Below, one piece after another: positions 27,851-37,600 of a stretch of 64,000 nucleotides of DNA. A model generated the notes under the pieces. The model had not been told where the DNA came from. It saw nothing but the letters and a program-made list of their open reading frames with translations, and ran no database searches. The number at the start of each line of letters is the position of its first letter. Position 1 is the first letter of the stretch. The position numbers and the translations under genes were made by a program. Origin of the DNA: Bacteroidetes bacterium GWF2_33_38 (GTDB lineage Bacteria > Bacteroidota > Bacteroidia > Bacteroidales > GWF2-33-38); assembly GCA_001769505.1 (NCBI GenBank), contig MEOF01000062.1:1-64000 (forward strand), written 5' to 3'.

Positions 27851-28318
27851 ATGAAGTTAAGAGTTTATATTGATACTTCTGTTGTCGGAGGATATTTTGA
27901 TGAAGAATTTGAAGCAGTAACAAAATTATTTTTCGATAGAATTTTTTGTAAAGACTTTTTAGTTTATTTCTCTGAAATTAGTGAAGCAGAATTAAGTTTG
28001 GCACCTGATTTTGTCAGAGAATTAAAAGCAAAAATTCCGGAAGACTGTTATAGATATCTAGAATTAGATGATGAAGCAAAGGAACTTGCGAAAACTTATA
28101 TTCAAGAAAAAGTTTTAGGAAAAGCAAGTCTTGATGATGCTTATCACATTGCAATTGCTACAATAAACAGATTAGATGTCCTTGTTAGTTGGAATTTCAA
28201 GCACATTGTAAATTATGATAAGATAAAGCTATTCAATTCAATTAACTTAAAATTAGGATACCCATTAATTGAAATTCGTTCACCTAAAGAATTTATAAAA
28301 CATGAAAGCAACGAATAA
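27851..28318 (+). CDS. PIN-domain protein (VapC-like)
   Basis: MKLRVYIDTSVVGGYFDEEF, ELSLAPDFV, ASLDDAYHIAIATINRLDVLVSWNFKHIVN: conserved acidic residues. Confidence 0.8.
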   Translation: MKLRVYIDTSVVGGYFDEEFEAVTKLFFDRIFCKDFLVYFSEISEAELSLAPDFVRELKAKIPEDCYRYLELDDEAKELAKTYIQEKVLGKASLDDAYHIAIATINRLDVLVSWNFKHIVNYDKIKLFNSINLKLGYPLIEIRSPKEFIKHESNE

Positions 28319-28451
28319 TAAAAAATTTGACACTGTTAAGTTTTTCCGTTTAATTAAAGAAAAACTTGCGGAAAAAATGGCTGACATGACTTTAGAAGAA
28401 CAGAAAGTTTTTTTGAAGCAAGTTAGAGAAGGCAAAATCAAAATTGCATAA
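28302..28451 (+). CDS. Small (49 aa) protein overlapping the PIN gene; candidate partner/antitoxin
   Basis: Manual translation MKATNNKKFDTVKFFRLIKEKLAEKMADMTLEEQKVFLKQVREGKIKIA*, 17-nt overlap with the PIN ORF. Confidence 0.55.
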   Translation: MKATNNKKFDTVKFFRLIKEKLAEKMADMTLEEQKVFLKQVREGKIKIA

Positions 28452-28600
28452 AACACGTGTGGTACAGCACCTACCTTAAAAGCAGGGGTCAGTGCTTCGG
28501 CAGACGGAAAAGTATAATATTTGTAATGCAGCGTTTCAAAGGAAGTTTGATGGTTAAAAGCCCTGCCTTTGGGTAGCTGCAAAATGTTACCGCCAAGTGT
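28452..28600. repeat. GC-richer imperfect palindrome, attC-like in architecture
   Basis: CAGCACCTACC...GCAGGG (28465-28488) pairs imperfectly with CCCTGC...GGGTAGCTGC (28561-28580). Confidence 0.45.
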
Positions 28601-29050
28601 AAGAAACAGATAGCGATATAGAAAAATTGAAAAGTAAATTTGTGTTTTAATATTTATTTTTCATTTTTTTAGTATTACAAATGCTTGCTTTTCTACTTTT
28701 TATTCAATTCCTCTTTTATTCCATTTAAAATTCTTGTTATCTTGTTGTTCTTTTTTCTACCGCAAAAAAGAACCAAAAACCCACCACAAAAACCAATTTT
28801 CGCTATTCATTTGCTTTTCAATTTTTGATTTGTAGTTCTAAATCCGCTCAAATTCACAATTTCGTGGACGCCCACCGCACGTTTTTCAAAGAATAATTAT
28901 AACATTTTATATTTTAATTTCTTCCGAACAGTTGTGGTGACAATACCAACAAGGGGGAAGAAATGCTACAATAATAAAGGTTGGCGAATCAGATGCCTCG
29001 CCAAACGGGAAGATTTTACAGAAAATTTGGGTATTGGATATCCGTTCGAA

Positions 29051-29741
29051 TTAAAATTCAAAGCTTAAACTTGCTTGATGTACTAATGTTGCACCTCCAT
29101 TTGTTCTTGCATTAACACAAGCATCGTAAGATAAATTAATAATAAAATCATTTATGTCAAAGTATGCTCCTAATTGAAAATAGCCACCAATAGATGTAAA
29201 TGAGTCGTTTATTCTAATTGATTCAACATAATAACCTAAGCTATCTTTAACCCCGCCTTTTTTATGAATGTTGTAACTTCCAACATTTAGTCCTGTAGAT
29301 GCCATAATACCAAAAAAACTAGCAATTTCTTTTTTCTTTGAAATACCAAAAGATGTATAGCCGCCATATGTAGTTATAGTTACATATCCAATATCTTCGT
29401 TTGAATTGCTATAATCATAAATATCAAACATATGGTGTATAGGTTTTGATTGAATACTAGTTTTAATAAATAAATCGAAATCATATTTAGTTGAAAGCTT
29501 TGTACCAATAACAAAATTTATTGGAATCATGTTTGTTGGGGGAGTCAATATATTCTTCGTAATGGAAATTATTTCCTAAAATTTGTTCCTGAGAACCACT
29601 AAAGTATGTATTTGGGGTACACATATTAAGTCCCAATATTATTCTAACATTTTTCTTATCTGTATTGTTTCCTTGTGTTTCTTGAGCAAGAATAAAAGAT
29701 GATGAAAAAATAAACACAAATGATATAAAAATAGTTCTCAT
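29051..29741 (-). pseudogene. Frameshifted outer-membrane-protein-like gene
   Basis: Signal-peptide ORF 29487..29741 and barrel-like ORF 29051..29548 overlap in different frames around a CCCCC run (GACTCCCCCAACAAACATG). Confidence 0.55.
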
Positions 29742-29928
29742 AAATAATATTTTATTTAGTTTTTAGAGGTTACCTTTTATTAATTACGCAATATTCGTCA
29801 TTAAATTTGTAAAATCATAAACTTAGAAAAGATATTTTTTATTCTATCCAAATTTCATTAATTTTCTACCTTTGTTAGTGTTATCACTTTTAGAATGAAA
29901 CACAACATATTCCTTTGTTTGAATATTA

Positions 29929-31872
29929 TTATTTCGAGAAATGGTAGCTTAATTTTAAATATATTTCTCTTCCAGCTGTTGGAATAGGATCGATACCTGC
30001 TTTATATGCATTAATGAACGAATATTTTTCGTTGAGAATGTCATAAATACCTAGTGAAATTCCCAATCCTTTAATCATATTTTCGTAAGAAATAGTAAAA
30101 TTTATCAAATTAGACGGGGCAAATTTCTTTAGCTCTAAATTTCCAAGCTCATTGTACAAATACGTGTATCGGTCAGAGTAAAAAAGATAGCTTGGGTTAA
30201 TTGTTAATTTTTCGCTTATTTTTATCGAACTATTCAATGTGATTTTGTAGTTGGGGTAAGCTCCTAAAATTTGGTCATGGTTCTCGATATTATAGTCAGG
30301 GACTCCGTTATAGGCAGCTCTATAAAATGAATAAGTTGTATTTACAAGTCCCCAATTTCCTTTTATTCGATATTGAATTTCAACTCCATTTGTTTCTGTT
30401 TTATCGTAATTTACGTAGCTATCGCCTGTATTGTCGTCCCATAAATACACAATAGGATTTCGAATAATTATATCGAAAAAATTTAAAGTTAAGAGCATAT
30501 TGTCAGTAATTTCATAACCTGTTTCCATTTCAATAATATCCGATGTTTCAGGCTCAATATTAGGATTAATGTCAATATTTGCAATTGTTGGAGCTTTAAA
30601 AGATTGACTGTATAATATTTTTTGATGCCATCTTTCAATTTTTTTGGTAATCCCAATTCTTGGGACGAAGGCAAACCCGAATTCACTGTGATTTTCAAAT
30701 CTTGCTCCCAACGTAATATTAGCAATTTCAGGAGTGAAAATTCCTTCGGTAAAAAAAGCTAAGTCGGAGTATTGAATCTCTTTTTTTCCATTATTGTAAA
30801 AAACATTGGTTTCTTCTTTTTTCCCTTGTTCCAAAAAATATTCAGCTCCACAAATAAGAGTAGCATCTTCGTTTATGGTGTATTCAGATATGATTAAACC
30901 TGTGTGTCGATTGTTTGATGTATTGTATATTTTATAGCTATCGAAGTCGATAAATTGCCAAGGTTTTTGATTTTTCCAGTTAATTTTAGGTGTGATTTTT
31001 ATTTTATCGCTAATATTGAACGAGTACTCAAGTCCTATATAGTGTCCGCTAAACAATACATTTCCGATTTGCTTTTGCAAGTTTTTGAAATTAAAATCGT
31101 CGTATAAGTAATTGATTTTTAAATTTTTGTAGTTAATACCAGCATTTAAGTTTGTCGATTTTATTTTTGAACTATCTGCATAATTTATCGTAGAACCACT
31201 TGAAGGAGTAATTTCTAAATTGCTTCGCTTCCCTATACCATAATATCCTGAAAGGCTTATCTCTAGTTCATTTTTTAACTTTTTGCCACATGCAAATTGA
31301 TAATTATTTTGCAAGGTTTTTCCATTGCTAATTGAATAATCTATTGCAGCTGATGCTCCGTTAACGTCTTTTCCTTTTTTTGTAATAATTTTTATTACAG
31401 CTAATTCAGCAAGACCGCCGTATATAGCTGAACCTGGACCTCGAATAATTTCAATGCGTTCGATATTTTCTAAAAGAATGTGTTGCCCGAATGCGAAACT
31501 TCCATAATTTGTTTCGTTCATTTGTTGTCCGTCGATTAACAATAAAAATTTACCTTCAGTTGCATTGTTGCCTCTCACACCGAGTCCTATAACATTGTCT
31601 AATTCAGCTCCAAAGTCAAATCCAGGAACAAATCGTAATAATTCTAATAGATTTCTTGCCCCGCTTTTTTTTATTTCTTCGCTTGTAATGAGCGTAACGA
31701 TTCCAGGGGTTTCATTCACTGGAGATGCTTTTGGGCTGGCAATAGATACATGAACATTCATTAATTCTTCAAGCGACAAATCAATCAAATCTCCCATTGG
31801 AATACTATCGGTTTGTGAAAATACCGATAAAGAGAACAAAATTGAGATAGATAATGATAATAAGCTTTTCAA
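29929..31872 (-). CDS. TonB-dependent outer membrane receptor
   Basis: Plug motif (TPGIVTLITSEEIKKSGARNLLELLRFVPGF, IEIIRGPGSAIYG) and C-terminal barrel. Confidence 0.9.
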   Translation of the reverse strand: MKSLLSLSISILFSLSVFSQTDSIPMGDLIDLSLEELMNVHVSIASPKASPVNETPGIVTLITSEEIKKSGARNLLELLRFVPGFDFGAELDNVIGLGVRGNNATEGKFLLLIDGQQMNETNYGSFAFGQHILLENIERIEIIRGPGSAIYGGLAELAVIKIITKKGKDVNGASAAIDYSISNGKTLQNNYQFACGKKLKNELEISLSGYYGIGKRSNLEITPSSGSTINYADSSKIKSTNLNAGINYKNLKINYLYDDFNFKNLQKQIGNVLFSGHYIGLEYSFNISDKIKITPKINWKNQKPWQFIDFDSYKIYNTSNNRHTGLIISEYTINEDATLICGAEYFLEQGKKEETNVFYNNGKKEIQYSDLAFFTEGIFTPEIANITLGARFENHSEFGFAFVPRIGITKKIERWHQKILYSQSFKAPTIANIDINPNIEPETSDIIEMETGYEITDNMLLTLNFFDIIIRNPIVYLWDDNTGDSYVNYDKTETNGVEIQYRIKGNWGLVNTTYSFYRAAYNGVPDYNIENHDQILGAYPNYKITLNSSIKISEKLTINPSYLFYSDRYTYLYNELGNLELKKFAPSNLINFTISYENMIKGLGISLGIYDILNEKYSFINAYKAGIDPIPTAGREIYLKLSYHFSK

Positions 31873-32008
31873 GCTAAAATGTTTTGTTTATAAATTTACA
31901 TTAAAATTGATTATGGAAATGGGAAATGTTGTTTTTATTTGACTAACAAATGAAATATAATTGTTAAAGATTAAAATTGAATGATAAATGCATTTAACAA
32001 ATTTTACA

Positions 32009-33019
32009 CTAAAATTTCGGACAAGAAACGATTACTTTTTTGCGTTTTTTTTGTTGCTCTTTGTCTTGCAAAAATTCATAAATAATCGAAATTTCGTGTG
32101 AACCTCCTGTTTTTGAACTTAATCCCGAAATTGTTAAATCGTAACTATAGCCAATTTTTAAATCTTTGAGCTGGTATCCTGCTAAAATAGCCACCGCATC
32201 ATGATTTACGTAATCTGATGAGTATTTTTTAAATCCGGGAATACCTCTATACCAAACACCAATAACCATTGGTCGTTTCGACCAATATAATCCAATGTCT
32301 AGCTGGTCGTACTCGGATTGTGTTTTGTATATGAAGGCTGGTGTGATTAGCTCTTCGTCGTATTTTCCATATCGATTGTTTATTGAAAACTTTGTGCCTC
32401 CAAAAATTGAATATCTCATTGGAACATTGCTTTCAGCTCCTAACAACGATTCGTTTGGTTTGAGCATGTGGTTAACGGATAACCCTACCCAATTTCTTTC
32501 AGAAAAAAACAAAGCAGAAGAAGAAAAATCGATATATCCAATTTGTTTTTCTGATGGAATTTCAACGGATGTACTCGTATTATAAACCATTTGGTCGCTG
32601 AATTTAAGATTATAAAAATCAACTCCTCGCTGCGAGTACATTAGGTGAATTCCAGGTCTAAACGACCACTTTCTATTTATCGTGAGATTGTAAGAGTATT
32701 GAAGCCCAATGTTTGTTGTTCGTAGATTTCCATGTCCAGCTTGGTCTTGGAGAAACAATAGCCCTAAACCGCTATTTACATTTGAAAAATAATGATCGTA
32801 ACTAAAACTGTAGGTATTGTATCCACCTGCAATTAATCCCCATTGATTTCTGTAATTTAATGCGACTCTGCTACCATCAGTTGCTCCCGCAAAAGAAGGA
32901 GCTAAATACAATGGTGCAGCATAAAATTGCGAAAATTGTGCATCTTGTGCCAATACATTATTAACATTAAATATTTTTAAAGCAATAAAAATGAATAATA
33001 TAACATATATTTTATTCAT
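32009..33019 (-). CDS. PorP/SprF-family type IX secretion membrane protein
   Basis: QDAQFSQFYAAPLYLAPSFAGATDGSRVALNYRNQWG is the signature PorP/SprF N-terminus. Confidence 0.92.
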   Translation of the reverse strand: MNKIYVILFIFIALKIFNVNNVLAQDAQFSQFYAAPLYLAPSFAGATDGSRVALNYRNQWGLIAGGYNTYSFSYDHYFSNVNSGLGLLFLQDQAGHGNLRTTNIGLQYSYNLTINRKWSFRPGIHLMYSQRGVDFYNLKFSDQMVYNTSTSVEIPSEKQIGYIDFSSSALFFSERNWVGLSVNHMLKPNESLLGAESNVPMRYSIFGGTKFSINNRYGKYDEELITPAFIYKTQSEYDQLDIGLYWSKRPMVIGVWYRGIPGFKKYSSDYVNHDAVAILAGYQLKDLKIGYSYDLTISGLSSKTGGSHEISIIYEFLQDKEQQKKRKKVIVSCPKF

Positions 33020-34568
33020 TTTTAATCAGTTTAATGTCTTTTATAAGTTCTTTCTCTGTAAAATCATTTTTTAATTCGAAATCTTCGATATAAGATTGAT
33101 AACCTTCCGATTCAACTATCATCTTATACTTTCTATTTTTGAATAGAATCAATAAATATTTTCCAGTTAACTGATTGGTTTTGTATATTCCTTGTAATTC
33201 TTTTGAATGATAATCGATGATTGAAATTGTTGCTTTTAAAATTTGTGTTTGTTCATTGTTGACCTTTCCTTTTAGCGGAACATAATTGGTAATATGATTA
33301 ATGTCGTGTACTTTATAAATATCAAAATCGCCCAATCCTTCTTTTCGATTAGTCGATAAATAAGCTGAAATCATATCAGAAGATGGTACGTAATATATGT
33401 CATTTTCAATGCTGTTTATTGGGTAGCCTAAATTTTCAGGAGTTGACCACGTAATGCTATCCAAATGAGAAACAAAAACATCGAATTCCCCCATGTTTTT
33501 ATGCCCTTTCGAACTGAAATATAAGGTGTTTCCGTCTGCGGTTATAAATGGACCATCTTCGTCGTATTGTGTGTTAATACTTGCTCCAAGATTTTGAGCT
33601 AAACTCCATATGCCAGTTGGTAATTTCGAGACTTTGTAAATATCCTTGCCACCCATTCCGCCATCTCTGTTACTTGCAAAAAAGAATGTATTTCCATCAG
33701 ACGAAATACTCCCGCTGGGTGTCCACGATAAGCGTGCGTTGATGTCGGCATTAATTATTTGAGGCGTGGTCCAATTATCTTCAACTTTTTGTGAAATATA
33801 AATATCTCCTCCCGATGAATCTTGATTTGTACGATAAATATAGAGTTCATTTCCGTCGTTTGAAATTGATACACAAGCATCGTGCTTTGCTGTATTTACA
33901 GGAGTTTGTAGGTTTTTAGCACTAAGCCAGTTTCCATTTTCGTGGTTCGATACATAGATATCCTCGTAATATTCGCCAAATGGATTCTTTAATTGACCTA
34001 TACTATTGTTTCGTCGAGAGGTAAAGTAAAATTGCTTTTCGGTTGAACTTAGTACAACTCCATAGTCAGGATACAATGAATTTATATTTTCTCCTAAGTT
34101 TTCAATTTTAATATTAGCTTTTGATGTTATCAATTGTTTTGCAACTTGCGATTTCTCAACATAATAATCGACCACTTTTTCATCGAAAGTAAGTTTCCCT
34201 TTTAGACTGTTGTAATATTTGTAATTATTAATTGCTTGGTCGAATAGTTGCTCGGAATGCAAAATTCTAGCTAAATAGAAATAGGAATCATTAAAATCAG
34301 ATTTCGATTTTTCAAAATATTTTTTCGCATTCGTTTTGTTTGGATTTGTGTTGAATATGCAAACTCCCAACTTAAAATTTGCTTCTATAATACTTGAATC
34401 TATTTCTACTATTTTTTGAAAAATAGGCATTGCATCGTAAAAATTATCGTACTGAAAATAGTAATTTGCTTCGATTAATTTTTGTCGAATAACTTTTGTT
34501 GTTGATTTATCTTGAGAAAACCCACTCAAACCATACATTAAAAATAATATGTAAAAAAAATATTTCAT
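33012..34568 (-). CDS. TPR + WD40-like (PD40) repeat protein, T9SS-associated
   Basis: YFTSRRNNSIG, LSWTPSGSISSDGNTFFFASNRDGGMGGKDIYKV repeats; overlaps the PorP/SprF gene by 8 nt. Confidence 0.8.
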   Translation of the reverse strand: MKYFFYILFLMYGLSGFSQDKSTTKVIRQKLIEANYYFQYDNFYDAMPIFQKIVEIDSSIIEANFKLGVCIFNTNPNKTNAKKYFEKSKSDFNDSYFYLARILHSEQLFDQAINNYKYYNSLKGKLTFDEKVVDYYVEKSQVAKQLITSKANIKIENLGENINSLYPDYGVVLSSTEKQFYFTSRRNNSIGQLKNPFGEYYEDIYVSNHENGNWLSAKNLQTPVNTAKHDACVSISNDGNELYIYRTNQDSSGGDIYISQKVEDNWTTPQIINADINARLSWTPSGSISSDGNTFFFASNRDGGMGGKDIYKVSKLPTGIWSLAQNLGASINTQYDEDGPFITADGNTLYFSSKGHKNMGEFDVFVSHLDSITWSTPENLGYPINSIENDIYYVPSSDMISAYLSTNRKEGLGDFDIYKVHDINHITNYVPLKGKVNNEQTQILKATISIIDYHSKELQGIYKTNQLTGKYLLILFKNRKYKMIVESEGYQSYIEDFELKNDFTEKELIKDIKLIKNE

Positions 34569-34601
34569 TCGTATTCCGTTATCTTCAAATTTCTAATAAT
34601 A

Positions 34602-37600
34602 TTATCTCAATAATGTTACATCGCCTGATTTAAAAAACGATTCTCCATTACTTAATTTCCCAGTAACTTTCCATACATATACATCTTGTTTGCATATTTC
34701 TCCTCTATAATATCCATTCCAACCGATATTGATATCTTCGCTTACAAATAATAATTCGCCCCAACGATTGTAAACTTCGAAATGATATTGTTCAACTCCT
34801 TCAGCAATCGGAAAGAAAATGTCGTTGCTATAATCATATTTATTGTATTTTCCATCGGGCTCACCATCTGCATTTGGTGTAAAAGCATTTGGATAATTGA
34901 TATTTCCACCAACTGTAGTTTCAACAGCTTCAGGTTTTATTTCTGTATCAACGCAGTTTGAATCCGACCAAGCTTTAAGAGTTATAGTATAAATTCCAAC
35001 CTCGGTATAAACATATTTGGGATTTTCTACACTAGTGGAATCTCCATTTCCAAAATACCACATATAAGCGGTTGCATTTTCTGAAAGGTTGTAACAATTA
35101 ATTTGCTGATTTGGCAAATACACTTTTATTGGTGAAATGGTAAATTCTGCAATTGGGTTTGGAAACACGTTTATTGTTGCATTTGTTGTTTCATCGCTAC
35201 CACCAGGTCCAATAGCTTTTAGTGATACTTCGTAAGTTCCTGCTTCAATGAATGTGTGAGCTGGATTTTCTTGCGAAGATGTATTGCCATCACCAAAATT
35301 CCATTCGTAATTTGTTGCATTTTGCGACTTGTTGCTAAACTGAACAGTAAGTGGCTCACAACCCTGAGCCGAAGAATCGAAATCCGCAATTGGAAGTGCT
35401 GGGATTATTTCAATTTGACGGAAACTTGTATCGGAGCAATGAGTTCCTGAAACAGTTAACATAATTGTATAATTACCAAAATTATCGTATTGATGCATTA
35501 ATGGATGTTCTTGTGTAGAAAAATCGCCGTCGCCAAAATTCCAATCAAAATTCCAATTTCCTAGATTTGTTAAATTATCGATGGTAATAGAAGAAAACGG
35601 ATAAATTTGACTTGTTGGCAATGCAGTAAAATTAGCTGTTGGACTTGCATAAACGGTTATATTTTTACGAATTGAATCTAAGCAATGGTATTGCGACTCA
35701 GCAATGAGTTGAACTTCAAAAATTGAATCCGTCCCTGAATTATTTGTGAATATATGAGTTGGATTTGTTTGTGTGGAAGTAACTTGGTTGCTAAAATTCC
35801 ATGTGTATATATTTGCTCCAAATGATTGATTTATAAATGACGATTGTAAAGGGCTACAACCTACTGAATCGTAATAAAAATTGGCAATAATCTCAGGGTA
35901 AACCAAAACTGTTTGAGAAGTTGCATCGGTACAGCCATTTACATTTTGGGCGGTTAACTCAACAATATAGTTATTAGGAACGCTTATCGTATTTTCGAAA
36001 ATGTGATTTAAAGAGGATTGTTGAGTTGAAATTGTGTCGCCGTCGCCAAAATTCCATTTGAATAAATCGCAACTCGACGAAGTATTTTCAAAATTTATTG
36101 ATAGGGGAGAGCATCCCAAAATATTATCCATAACGAATTTAGCTATTGGAACAGCTAAAACATTTATGTTTTTACTGATTGAATCTTTACAATTATACAT
36201 AGAATTTGCGGTAAGTTTTAACGTAAAAACGGTATCGTTTATCGTTGATAAATTGGTAAAGATATGAGTTGGATTTGTAATCGAAGATGATATTCCATCG
36301 CCGAAAATCCATTCGTAATCTTGAGTTCCTACGGATGTATTTAATAATGAAATGCTTAAAGGAGAACAGCCGATAGAGTCAGTTAAAAAATCAGCATTTA
36401 TCGAAGGGTAAACTACAATCTGTTTTTGAATTTCGTCTGTACAATTAAAAATATTTGAAACAATAAAACTTACATCAAAATAATTAGGAACACTCTGGTT
36501 GTTATTGTATTCGTGAGAAATTATCGAATCACTCGAAGTTGAAAAATTGTTATCCCCAAAATACCATTCATAACTATTCCCACCTATTGATAAATTAATA
36601 AAATCGATAGTTTTGGGAGCACAAAAAATACTGTCTGATAGCGTGAAGTTGGCAATAGGCTTTGGGTTTACCGTAATTTCTTTGCTAACACTGTCAGTAC
36701 ATGAATATTGGCTAGTTGCTATAAGATGAACTACAAAATTTGTATCGGTTAATTGTGAGATTATGTATTGATTTGTAGGGTTTTTTATGCTAGATGTAGA
36801 ATTGTTGCCAAAATCCCAATTGTAAGATATAGCTCCAATTGATTGATTTGTAAACTGGATTGTTAATGGTGAGCAACCGACTGAATCGCAAGAAAATTCT
36901 GAAATGATTTCAGGATAGGTGGTAACAGTAATTGAAAAAGTGTCTTTGCATTCAAACTGTGTTTTGCTTATCAATGTAATAGTATTTGAAATTGGAGTAC
37001 TTATCTGATTCAAAAATTGATGAGAGAATTGATTCAATGAAATAGTATCCAAATTTCCATCTCCATAATCCCAATAGTAGAAATCAGCTCCAGTTGATAA
37101 ATTTGTAATTTCGGCAATAAATGGAGTGCAAGCACTTGTAGTATCTAACGAAAATTCAGCATTAGGTTTAGGATGAACTACAATATTATGAGTAACAGAA
37201 TCGGAGCATCCAAAAAATGAAGTTGTTTTTAGTTTAATATTGTAAGTTGTATCAACTGTTAATAAATTCGAATATGTATGATTAATATTGTAATCATCAG
37301 TAATTATAATACCATCTCCAAAATCCCAAGTGTACATAAAAGCTCCTTGAACAGCCGAAAAATTTACATTCTCGGGATTACATGCAGAACTAGGAATCAA
37401 TGTAAAATCATAAATAGCATTTGGAAAAACTGTTACCCATGCTTCTGTAGTGTCTTTACAATTGTATTCGGAAATGGCAATTAAGTTAACTTCATAAAAT
37501 TGAATAAATGAAGTGTCGTTTATAAAGGTATGTGTTGGATTATTCGTTGTATCTAATTGACTTCCATCATTGTAGTTCCAAATTAACATGTCTGCTCCAA

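Noticed and set aside
23410-28600. Confirmed integron or transposon
   Set aside because: No integrase or transposase ORF in the window and attC R-box consensus is not clearly met; kept only as a hypothesis in the findings.
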